A stretch of 41,040 nt of DNA, taken from positions 1 to 41,040 of the forward strand of contig JAJEEP010000162.1 of assembly GCA_022820945.1 (NCBI GenBank), given 5' to 3'. Source of the stretch: Alphaproteobacteria bacterium. GTDB lineage: Bacteria; Pseudomonadota; Alphaproteobacteria; UBA828. The notes beneath the pieces were generated by a model, which searched no databases, had not been told where the DNA came from, and saw nothing but the letters and a program-made list of their open reading frames with translations. Positions 26,042 through 33,157 of this stretch are shown piece by piece (position 1 is the stretch's first letter; each line of letters begins with the position of its first letter). Position numbers and translations under genes: made by a program.

Positions 26042-27616
26042 GTGGCAGAACCATCAGCAGTGTTTGACGAGTCCCCGGAGCCTCAGGGCTCCGGGGACAC
26101 CCTTCTCAGATTAGAAAATCTCTCTAAGCAATTTCCCGGCACGCTCGCGCTGGATCGCGTTAATTTCGACGTGCAGGCCGGCGAGGTGCACGTGCTCTTC
26201 GGTGAGAACGGCGCGGGCAAGTCGACGCTGATCCAGATCGTTGCCGGTGTCCACAGGCCCTCCGGCGGGACCATCCACCTGCGCGGCGAGCAGATCAATA
26301 TTCACTCGGTGCACCACGCACGCCAGCTCGGCGTGAGCGCCGTGTTTCAAGAATTCTCGCTGGTGCCGCACCTCACGGTCGAGGAGAACCTGTTCCTCGG
26401 CGACGAGCTGACACGCGGGGGCCTGCTCAACAAGCGGGCGCTCGCCAGGCAGGCGCGCGAGACGCTCGACCGTCTCGGCTTCCCGCTCAGGCCGCGCGAC
26501 GAGGTGATGTACCTCTCCCGCGCCGAGCAGCAGATGGTGGAGATCGCCAAGGCCTTCCGCACCCGGCCGAACATCATGATCTTCGACGAGCCGACCGCCT
26601 CGCTCACTGAACGCGAGACCGACCGGCTGTTCAGCCTGATCGAACAGATCAAGGCCGAAGGCATCGGCATCATCTACATCACTCACCGGATGAACGAGAT
26701 CAAGCGGATCGGCGACCGCATCACCGTGCTGCGCGACGGGGTGCATATCGACACGATCCCCGTCGAAGAGGCCACCGATCAGAAGCTCGTCGAGTTGATG
26801 ACCGGCCGCGTCATCGAACAGATTTTCCCGGATATCAAACGCAACCCAGCCGAGACCCTGCTGGAGGTCGAGAACCTCGTCACCGCAAAGCACTTCGTGA
26901 ACGACGTCTCGCTCAATGTGCGGCGCGGCGAAGTGGTCGGCCTCGCAGGGCTTGTGGGCTCGGGCAAGTCCGACCTGGGCCGCGCCTGCTTCGGCCTCGA
27001 GCGGATCATGGCAGGCAAGATCACCTTCGACGGCGATGTCGTCTATGACCGGGCCAGGCACGTGAACAAGCTTGGGACCCGTCGGATGCTCGACCGCGGC
27101 CTTTACTACCTGCCCTCGGACCGCCGCCAAGAGGGCCTGGTGATGATGCAGAACGTGCGGGAGAACGTGTCACTGCCCTCGCTCGGGCTGGGCAAGTTCT
27201 CGAACCGCCTGTTCCTGCGCCGCAACAACGAACGCAAGGTCGTGCGCGACATCGCACAGAAGCTGGACCTGATGCCGCTCAACATCGAGCGCGACCTGGA
27301 ACACTTCTCCGGCGGCAACCAGCAGAAGGTGCTGGTCGGCAAGTCGCTGGTGCGGGACGTGAAGCTCTTTGTCTTTGACGAGCCGACGGTCGGCGTCGAC
27401 GTCGGCGCGCGGGTGGCGATCTACGAGTTCATCCGCGATCTCTGCGAGGCAGGTGCCGGCGTGCTCCTGATCTCCTCGGACTTGCCGGAGATCCTGCACC
27501 TCGTACACCGCACCTACGTGATGTACCGCGGCGAACTGCGCGCCGAGCTAGATCAATCCGAAATCTCGGAGGAGACGGTGCTGCACCACTTCTTCGAGAA
27601 GGAGGATGAGGCGTGA
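26042..27616 (+). CDS. Sugar-type ABC importer ATPase with two nucleotide-binding domains (RbsA/MglA type)
   Basis: 524-residue CUT2-type ATPase with two fused nucleotide-binding domains. Domain 1: Walker A GENGAGKST at 54-62, signature LSRAEQQMVEIAKA, Walker B ending FDEPTAS, switch ITHRMNE. Domain 2: GLVGSGKSDL, which keeps a lysine where many RbsA proteins have a degenerate loop, then signature FSGGNQQKV and FDEPTVGVDVGA. GTG start at 26042, with GGAGG nine bases before it. The extra 20 N-terminal residues are polar and likely disordered. It lies between the receptor and permease genes. Confidence 0.93.
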   Translation: MAEPSAVFDESPEPQGSGDTLLRLENLSKQFPGTLALDRVNFDVQAGEVHVLFGENGAGKSTLIQIVAGVHRPSGGTIHLRGEQINIHSVHHARQLGVSAVFQEFSLVPHLTVEENLFLGDELTRGGLLNKRALARQARETLDRLGFPLRPRDEVMYLSRAEQQMVEIAKAFRTRPNIMIFDEPTASLTERETDRLFSLIEQIKAEGIGIIYITHRMNEIKRIGDRITVLRDGVHIDTIPVEEATDQKLVELMTGRVIEQIFPDIKRNPAETLLEVENLVTAKHFVNDVSLNVRRGEVVGLAGLVGSGKSDLGRACFGLERIMAGKITFDGDVVYDRARHVNKLGTRRMLDRGLYYLPSDRRQEGLVMMQNVRENVSLPSLGLGKFSNRLFLRRNNERKVVRDIAQKLDLMPLNIERDLEHFSGGNQQKVLVGKSLVRDVKLFVFDEPTVGVDVGARVAIYEFIRDLCEAGAGVLLISSDLPEILHLVHRTYVMYRGELRAELDQSEISEETVLHHFFEKEDEA

Positions 27617-27632
27617 TCCGGAGGGAGAGTTT

Positions 27633-28658
27633 ATGGCCGATGTAGCCCAGCAGCGTCCGACGGCGTTGGAGAGGGCGGAGTATTTTGCGACGCTCATCTT
27701 CGTCCGCGCGGGCGTGCTCCCTTGGTTCCTCATCATCGCAATCATTGTCTTTGCGATTACCACAGACAATTTCTTCAGCGGCCGCAATCTCATGCAGGTC
27801 GCGCGCCAGTCCACCTACCTGATCATGGTCTCCATGGGCCAGATGGTCGTGCTGTTGACCGCAGGCCTCGATCTCTCGGTGGGCGTCATGTTCGCCCTGG
27901 TCTCGGTCATCACATCGATGACCATGGTCGGCGTGTGGGACGGCGGCGAGGCCACCACGGCCGCAATCCTTATCGGCTGCCTCGCCGGCTTTGGCGCCGG
28001 CACCGGCATCGGCGTGGTCAACGGCATCGGCGTGGCGGTCTTCCGCGTGCCGCCCTTCATGATGACGCTGGCGATGTCGTCCATCGTCTTCGGCATCGCG
28101 CTCATGATTACGGGCGGCACGCCGATCTACGGCATGCCGGACAACTTCGCAAACGTCCTCGGCTACGGCAGGGGAATTGGTGTCCCGATCCCGATCTGGA
28201 TCACCATCGGGTTCATCATCCTGATGTACGTGTTCCTCAACTGGACCCGGATGGGGCGCTATCTCTACGCGCTGGGCGGCAACCTCAAGGCCTCGCAGCT
28301 TTCCGGCATTAGCACGCGCTTCTACCTGTTTATGGCCTACGTCGTGACCGCCGCGATCACGACCATCGGCGCCATCATGCTGACCGCGCGGCTGGAGAGT
28401 GGCGAGGGCAACATCGGCAAGGAGTACCCGCTGCTCTCGATCGCGGCCTGCGTGATCGGTGGTGTCAGCCTCTTCGGCGGCACCGGGCGGCTGCCCAACG
28501 TGGTGCTCGGCGCCATCTTCATCATCCTCGTGCAGAACGGCATGAACCTGCTGCGCATCAGCTCCTACATGCAGCTGGTGGTGATCGGCATCCTGCTCAT
28601 CCTCGCGGTGATCGCCGACAACTACCGGCAGAAGCTGCTGCTCATGCTGAGAGACTAG
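27633..28658 (+). CDS. Sugar-type ABC importer permease (RbsC/BPD_transp_2 family)
   Basis: 341-residue inner-membrane permease with roughly ten hydrophobic segments and the family hallmark GLDLSVG at 78-84. The ATG at 27633 is chosen because GGAGGGA precedes it; an in-frame upstream ATG at 27606 would overlap the ATPase stop and has no better site. It forms a homodimeric channel in RbsABC-like systems, consistent with only one permease gene here. Followed after 30 bases by the amidohydrolase gene. Confidence 0.93.
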   Translation: MADVAQQRPTALERAEYFATLIFVRAGVLPWFLIIAIIVFAITTDNFFSGRNLMQVARQSTYLIMVSMGQMVVLLTAGLDLSVGVMFALVSVITSMTMVGVWDGGEATTAAILIGCLAGFGAGTGIGVVNGIGVAVFRVPPFMMTLAMSSIVFGIALMITGGTPIYGMPDNFANVLGYGRGIGVPIPIWITIGFIILMYVFLNWTRMGRYLYALGGNLKASQLSGISTRFYLFMAYVVTAAITTIGAIMLTARLESGEGNIGKEYPLLSIAACVIGGVSLFGGTGRLPNVVLGAIFIILVQNGMNLLRISSYMQLVVIGILLILAVIADNYRQKLLLMLRD

Positions 28659-28688
28659 TTCTCCAAAACCAAAGCTCAGAGTTAAGAG

Positions 28689-29801
28689 ATGGCTGCAAAC
28701 GGACAACTGCCCGTTATCTCGGGCGATTCCCACGTTATCGAGCCGGCGGACCTGTGGACCAAGCCGCTCGGCGCGCGCTACGGCGATGCCGTGCCGCGCA
28801 TGGTGTCCGAGCATGCCGGCGTCGAGGGCGACCACTTCTTCACGGGATTCGAATACGTCCGCGTGGACGAGATCGTGGAGGGCGACGAGGAGCTGCAGCG
28901 GAAGCTCGTGGGCTCAGGCACCGACCCTGCAATTCGGCTGGAGTGCATGAAAGAGGACGGTGTCGTCGGCGAGATCGTGAACTCGACCTGGATGCTCTAT
29001 GCGATGCGCGCGCGGGACGACCGGCTGGTCGAGGACCTGTGCAGCGTGTTCAACGACTGGCTCGCCGAATACTGCTGCCACGCGCCGAAGCAGCTCTACG
29101 GCACCTCGATGATCCACATGGCGGACATCGACTGGGCCTGCAAGGAGCTGGAGCGAACCGCGAAGCGCGGATTGAAGAGCGTGATCATCAACTGCGACTC
29201 CCGCCCCGAGTGGCCGCCGTTCCAAGACAAGCACTACGATCCCTTCTGGGCGCTCGCGCAGGAGCTGGACCAGCCGGTGACGCTCCACATCATCACCGGA
29301 AACGAGGTCGACCCCTTCGTCCTGCACGGGCCTGAGCGCATCAACGTGCCGCGCACCTGCATCGGCGTCTTGGCGGAGGCCGGGCCCGTGCTCGCCAACG
29401 AGTTCATTTTCGGCGGCGTCCTCGACCGCTTCGAGGACCTGAAGCTCGTGCTCTCGGAGTACGAGGTCTGCTGGCTACCCTACTGGCTGTTCCGCGCCAA
29501 GCAGATTCAGGACGACTTCGGCCCGGCGCTGGACATCCCCAAGATCAAACGGCCCATCGAGGAATACATGGGCCAGATCTATCACGGGCTGATCGACGAC
29601 CCCTACCTCGACAAGGTGCTGGACGTGATCGACCCGAAGACCATCATGTGGGGCTCGGACTTCCCCCACGCGCGCTGCACCTATCCGAATACGATGGCGG
29701 TAATTGATCGTGTCTTCGGCCATCTGGACGAGGAGACGCGGCGCGACATCACCTTCAACAACTGCGCCCGCTTCTACAACTTTGACCTGCCAACCGCTTG
29801 A
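28689..29801 (+). CDS. Amidohydrolase-2/ACMSD-family metal-dependent hydrolase or decarboxylase
   Basis: 370-residue TIM-barrel protein of the amidohydrolase-related family that includes ACMSD and non-oxidative aromatic acid decarboxylases. Metal-site motif Asp13-x-His15-x2-Glu18 (GDSHVIEP), the barrel-strand His200 in VTLHIITG, and the late Asp324 in MWGSDFPH are visible. In this family the reaction is often decarboxylation of a hydroxylated (hetero)aromatic acid. Next to a Rieske oxygenase and a NicX-like dioxygenase, a role like 3,6-dihydroxypicolinate decarboxylase (PicC, from memory an amidohydrolase-2 protein) is attractive but inferred. A hydrolase of a ring-cleavage product is the alternative. 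Last gene of the cluster. Confidence 0.85.
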   Translation: MAANGQLPVISGDSHVIEPADLWTKPLGARYGDAVPRMVSEHAGVEGDHFFTGFEYVRVDEIVEGDEELQRKLVGSGTDPAIRLECMKEDGVVGEIVNSTWMLYAMRARDDRLVEDLCSVFNDWLAEYCCHAPKQLYGTSMIHMADIDWACKELERTAKRGLKSVIINCDSRPEWPPFQDKHYDPFWALAQELDQPVTLHIITGNEVDPFVLHGPERINVPRTCIGVLAEAGPVLANEFIFGGVLDRFEDLKLVLSEYEVCWLPYWLFRAKQIQDDFGPALDIPKIKRPIEEYMGQIYHGLIDDPYLDKVLDVIDPKTIMWGSDFPHARCTYPNTMAVIDRVFGHLDEETRRDITFNNCARFYNFDLPTA

Positions 29802-29802
29802 A

Positions 29803-29821
29803 CGGGCGCAGGCCCGCGTTT
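29803..29821 (+). terminator. Weak terminator-like hairpin at the convergent gene ends
   Basis: Five-base arms CGGGC and GCCCG with a GCAG loop, followed by CGTTT, between the amidohydrolase stop and the stop of the convergent hypothetical gene. Short stem and short T-run, so only a candidate for terminating the cluster. Confidence 0.35.
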
Positions 29822-29828
29822 ATCCCGA

Positions 29829-30650
29829 TTAGCGCCAGCCCCTGTCCGCGAGGAGAGTCGCGAACGGGTCCATTGTGCGGGCCCGCGCTCGCTCGATGCG
29901 CATGACCTCGCCGTCAGCCACGGTGAAGAACGAGAGCTCGCTGTGGATGCAACCGGCCGGGCAATCGCCCCACGCGTTGCGAAAGACGAAGTGCCAGGTA
30001 CCCTGCACCTTGGCCGCGTCGACATCGGGGCTACCCCCTACCATCCACTCGGGCCGGGCGTAGTCGACGCCGTCGATCGTGAAATAGGCAAAAGCTGCTT
30101 CCACCACGTCCACGCGCTCGTCCACGTCCAGGAAAGCGTAACCGCCAAAGCGGAGCGTCTCGGCGGCCTTAAGCCCCAACTTCGCATTGAGGGCATCGAA
30201 GATCGCGTGCCCGGTGGGCGGTGGGGCGAGCGCAGTCTCGTCGTTCCAGATGCCGATGACGGTGTCTCGTAGCTCACCCTCGAGGCCAAGTATGATCCTC
30301 CCCGGCCTGTATTCCTCTCGCACGCGAACGTCTGCCATCGCCGGATACGCGCGGCGAATAAGCGACAGTGCCTGCTTGACTTCGTGACGGAGCGCGTACT
30401 GGCGCTCGTCGTCCAAAAAAAGGCCACCGCCTCCTCTTCGAAGAATGCGGTCGGCCAGGAACTGCGCTTCGGCGTCGGCCGCTCCCCAGGGAGTCGGGTG
30501 GAGGTAGGTCGTATCGTCGGACTCAGCCGGGTCAGCCGGGATGACCGCCGTCACGGAGCCGATCAGGACCATGGCGCAGCCCACGACGAGCGCCCACCGA
30601 GAGCGGAGCGGGCGACCTCCGAACCACCGTCCCTTGTGAAGAAGCCGCAA
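29829..30650 (-). CDS. Hypothetical membrane-anchored protein
   Basis: I do not recognise this 273-residue protein. It has a basic N-terminus, one hydrophobic segment (about 19-37), then a soluble region that should lie outside the cytoplasm. A C-terminal segment WGDCPAGCIHSE contains two cysteines four residues apart, which could form a disulfide or bind a metal; FRNAWGDC before it and FFTVADGEV after it look like an ordered beta-rich domain. The frame opens with a TTG at 30650, and no strong ribosome site is seen. An internal ATG at residue 27 would remove half of the membrane segment. It converges on the amidohydrolase gene and has no obvious operon partner. Its DNA is less GC-biased than its neighbours. 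Confidence 0.6.
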   Translation of the reverse strand: MRLLHKGRWFGGRPLRSRWALVVGCAMVLIGSVTAVIPADPAESDDTTYLHPTPWGAADAEAQFLADRILRRGGGGLFLDDERQYALRHEVKQALSLIRRAYPAMADVRVREEYRPGRIILGLEGELRDTVIGIWNDETALAPPPTGHAIFDALNAKLGLKAAETLRFGGYAFLDVDERVDVVEAAFAYFTIDGVDYARPEWMVGGSPDVDAAKVQGTWHFVFRNAWGDCPAGCIHSELSFFTVADGEVMRIERARARTMDPFATLLADRGWR

Positions 30651-30720
30651 TAGCAGTCACCCCGGCCGTTGAGGCGACGATCTCACGGGAATACGACGGA
30701 ATTATGGCGCATCCTCGTAT

Positions 30721-30738
30721 TCGTGCCTCCAGGCACGA
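30721..30738. promoter_or_regulatory. Palindromic operator-like site upstream of the quinone oxidoreductase gene
   Basis: Eight-base arms TCGTGCCT and AGGCACGA around a CC centre, about 110 bases before the ATG at 30850 and about 70 bases before the divergent hypothetical gene at 30650. Perfect symmetry in a relatively AT-rich intergenic region suggests a regulator site controlling one or both genes. Confidence 0.4.
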
Positions 30739-30849
30739 TGTGGGAGTTTTCGGCCAAGCGAGGGTTCCACTTGGCTGTTCTCAAGTCCTATCATCGAAAG
30801 TAGGAACGCTCGTTCAACAGAGCTTCCGAGACGGGGAGAGGTCAATCGC

Positions 30850-31872
30850 ATGCCACGCATCGTTCGATTTGCCAGACACGGCGGCCCGGAGGTCCTGGAG
30901 GTTCGCGAAGAGCCGCTTGAAGAGCCGGGGGAGGGCGAGGTTCGCCTCAAGATCGAGGCGATCGGACTCAACCGGGCGGAGATCATGTTGCGGAACGGCG
31001 CCTATGTCTCGTACCCCAGCTTCCCTTCCCGGATCGGGATCGAGGCAAGCGGCGTGATCGATGCGCTGGGGCCTGGCGTCTCGGGCCTCTCCGTCGGCGA
31101 CCGCGCCGGTGCCGTTCCCTTCAATTCGTGGGACCAGTGGGGAAACTGGACCAGCGATTCGGTCAACAAGTACGGCCTCTACGGCGAGAGCGCGGTGGTG
31201 CCCGCGTTCTGCGTCGCGCGCAATCCTGACGGGATTTCCGAGGTCGAGGCCGGCGCGATCTGGTGCCAGTACGGCACCGCGTGGGGCGGGCTCGTCGATC
31301 ACGCCGGTGTATCGTCCGATGACATCGTGCTGGTCACGGCGGCGAGCAGCAGCGCCGCGCTCGCCGGGCTGCAGATCGCGAAGAACGCCGGTGCCGTGGT
31401 TATCGCGGCCACGCGCAAGTCGGATAAAGCTGAATTCTTGCTCGGGGCCGGCGCCGATCACGTCGTTGCCACCGAGGAGGAGGATCTCGAGTCCCGCGTA
31501 AAGGAGATCACCGGCGGCCAAGGCTTCACCATCGCCTACGACCCGGTGGGCGGTGCCTTCATCGGCGATCTCGTCGCGGCGGCGCAGCCCTACGGGCTCA
31601 TCGTCAACTACGGCAACCTCCGCACTGAGCCGATCGACCTGCCCGTCCTGCCGATGCTCGCCAAGCGGCTCTTCTTCAAATTCCACAGCCTGTACGACAC
31701 GATGCGCCTGCCGGAGAAACGCGCCGCCTGTTTTGCCTTCGTGCACGACGAAGTCGCCTCCGGCGCATTGAAGCCGATCGTCGACCGGACCTTCCCTCTG
31801 GAGGAGATCGTAGACGCGCACCGCTACATGGAATCCAACGTGCAGCGCGGCAAGATCGTCGTCACCACCTGA
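30850..31872 (+). CDS. Quinone oxidoreductase-like zinc-independent MDR dehydrogenase
   Basis: 340-residue MDR-superfamily reductase of the quinone oxidoreductase/zeta-crystallin type. The catalytic-zinc cysteine motif is absent: GLNRAE (39-44) stands where zinc enzymes have GVCRTD, as expected for QOR-like proteins. The nucleotide-binding turn is AASSSA (164-169) within VLVTAASSSAALAG, followed by GADHVVAT and YDPVGGAF. GGGGAGAGG six bases before the ATG fixes the start. Likely an NADPH-dependent quinone or enone reductase acting in the cytoplasm. No functional partner is evident next to it. Confidence 0.9.
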   Translation: MPRIVRFARHGGPEVLEVREEPLEEPGEGEVRLKIEAIGLNRAEIMLRNGAYVSYPSFPSRIGIEASGVIDALGPGVSGLSVGDRAGAVPFNSWDQWGNWTSDSVNKYGLYGESAVVPAFCVARNPDGISEVEAGAIWCQYGTAWGGLVDHAGVSSDDIVLVTAASSSAALAGLQIAKNAGAVVIAATRKSDKAEFLLGAGADHVVATEEEDLESRVKEITGGQGFTIAYDPVGGAFIGDLVAAAQPYGLIVNYGNLRTEPIDLPVLPMLAKRLFFKFHSLYDTMRLPEKRAACFAFVHDEVASGALKPIVDRTFPLEEIVDAHRYMESNVQRGKIVVTT

Positions 31873-31899
31873 GTGGCGTCGACTTCGGTGCGCCGGATT

Positions 31900-31937
31900 G
31901 GCGCGGGTGGCAGCCACCCTTCTGTCAAACCCGCGCC
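31900..31937. terminator. Bidirectional hairpin region after the quinone oxidoreductase gene
   Basis: Nine-base arms GGCGCGGGT (31900-31908) and ACCCGCGCC (31929-31937) enclose an alternative inner palindrome GGGTGGC/GCCACCC (31905-31919) followed by TTCTGT. The two structures are mutually exclusive. The site lies 27 bases past the reductase stop and past the end of the leftward gene remnant, so it may terminate both directions. Confidence 0.45.
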
Positions 31938-31975
31938 GCCTCGGGCGTGGACGACGACGGCCCTCTCCATCCCGT

Positions 31976-32100
31976 TTACCACCGTGCCACGAGCCGGACG
32001 CCGATGCGGTGCTCCGCCGCGCCGCTGCCGACGGCGCTCTCGAGCCGGCGTGTCTCCGTCGACAACTGGAACGTACCGGCGCCGCCGGGCACGGCACCCG
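31976..32100 (-). pseudogene. 3'-terminal gene remnant next to a MITE-like element
   Basis: On the minus strand, reading out of the element boundary, about 40 codons run to a TAA at 31976-31978 and end with HRIGVRLVARW. Preceding residues TFQLSTETRRLESAVGSG look like real protein. The ending resembles the C-terminus of formylglycine-generating-enzyme (SUMF1) family proteins, which finish in GFRLV- or GVRLVA-like strings. No start or upstream part remains: the reading frame meets the repeat element at 32101. I read it as the tail of a gene whose body was lost; the family assignment is tentative. Confidence 0.35.
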
Positions 32101-32229
32101 CTAGCAGGCTGCTGAAAAACTCTGATGTTCCCAACTTGTTCTGAAAAATTGTTGGAACGAAGGAGAATCAAATTTCGAACAAAAGGGAATCATCGGCGGG
32201 GTCCGAATAGTTTTTCAGCAACCTGCTAG
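32101..32229. mobile_element. 129-bp MITE-like element with 21-bp terminal inverted repeats
   Basis: The ends (32101-32121 and 32209-32229) are inverted copies matching at 20 of 21 bases; the shared core is GCTGAAAAACT. Both ends finish in CTAG, which may be a palindromic target duplication or part of the repeat. The interior is markedly AT-rich, has an inner imperfect inverted repeat (GTTCCCAAC at 32127 and GTTGGAAC at 32151), and contains no gene. Termini of this GCTGAAAAAC kind are common in transposase-bearing insertion sequences; IS1182-like is my best guess from memory. It looks like a non-autonomous derivative or a deletion scar, and the right end overlaps the stop codon of the adjacent usp gene. 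Confidence 0.7.
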
Positions 32230-33047
32230 TGCGACATCAGCACCGGCACGGTCATCTGGCGCAGAATGTCGCGGGTCACGCCGCCCAGCAGCACCTCGCG
32301 CATGCGGTGGTGGCCATAGCCGCCCATGACGAGCAGGCCCGCCCCGAGATCGCTGATCTCGGAGAGAAGGGCGTCGCTCGCGCCAAGGTCCGACGAGCTG
32401 ATCGCGTGCCTGGCATCCGCGCTGACGCCGTGCCGCGCCAGGTAGGTGCTGACTTCGGCACCCGGAATGTGCTTGCCGTCGCCAGTGTCGATACCGAGAA
32501 CGATCACCTTGCTGGCCTGCTGCAGGAGGGGCAGCGCGTCGGCGAGTGCGCGCTTTGCCTCGCGGGTGCCGTTCCAGGCAAGCATGACGGTCTCCGCATT
32601 GACACTGAAGGAGCCGGCGTATGGCCAAACCAGCACCGGCCCGCCTGCGGCGAGCACCGCGCTGTCAGCCAGCCCGGAGATGCTGTTCTCATCGTCGGGG
32701 TCGGTCTGGCCGACGATCGTGATGTCGGCGTAGTGGGCGCTCGTGGTAACGCCATCGACCGGGTCCCCCGTCAGCAGCCGCCATTCGGACGGCACCGTCG
32801 ACTTCGCCATCCGTTGGGCGAATTGCCGCTCGGCCTGCTCGGCGAGCGCCCGCTGTTCCGTATCCAGCCGCTTGTAGACCTCGGTGGAAAGCTCGAAGCT
32901 CGCGAAACCGGGCACGACGAGACGAGGCAGCACGTAAACGCCGGTCACCCTGCCTTCGTGTCGTTCGGCCAGCTCGATCGCGGCCTCGAGCCGCTCGTGC
33001 GAGCGCTTATCCTGAGCCAGATGTACGACGATGTCCCTGTACGCCAT
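32226..33047 (-). CDS. Universal stress protein (tandem Usp-domain type), paralogue 1
   Basis: 273-residue protein with two Usp-like halves. It starts MAYRDIVVHL, and its second half contains LLVMGGYGHHRMREVLLGG, close to the nucleotide-binding pattern Gly-x2-Gly-x9-Gly-Ser/Thr, with Gly in the final position. The ATG at 33047 is chosen because AAGGAGG lies just upstream; an earlier in-frame ATG adds 13 residues without such a site. It is a close, collinear paralogue of the next gene. Its TAG stop is read from the CTAG at the end of the MITE-like element, although the protein ends normally (VPVLMSH versus VPVLMAH in the paralogue), so nothing appears lost. Cytoplasmic stress-response role inferred from family. 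Confidence 0.88.
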   Translation of the reverse strand: MAYRDIVVHLAQDKRSHERLEAAIELAERHEGRVTGVYVLPRLVVPGFASFELSTEVYKRLDTEQRALAEQAERQFAQRMAKSTVPSEWRLLTGDPVDGVTTSAHYADITIVGQTDPDDENSISGLADSAVLAAGGPVLVWPYAGSFSVNAETVMLAWNGTREAKRALADALPLLQQASKVIVLGIDTGDGKHIPGAEVSTYLARHGVSADARHAISSSDLGASDALLSEISDLGAGLLVMGGYGHHRMREVLLGGVTRDILRQMTVPVLMSH

Positions 33048-33134
33048 GGTCAAGCCTCCTTCTCCGCACCGGCCCGCGCGTGACACCCCGGCCGTGGAGC
33101 GCAGGCCAGCCTAACCAAGCGACCGAGGGCGCGG

Positions 33135-33150
33135 TATGACATGGGTCATA
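33135..33150. promoter_or_regulatory. FNR/CRP-family-like dyad upstream of usp paralogue 1
   Basis: Perfect six-base arms TATGAC and GTCATA separated by four bases (ATGG), the geometry of FNR/CRP-family sites. It lies between the stop of usp paralogue 2 and the start of paralogue 1, about 90 bases before the latter's ATG. usp genes are often under oxygen or energy control, so a regulator of this family is a reasonable guess. None is encoded in the window. Confidence 0.5.
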
Positions 33151-33157
33151 CTGGCTC

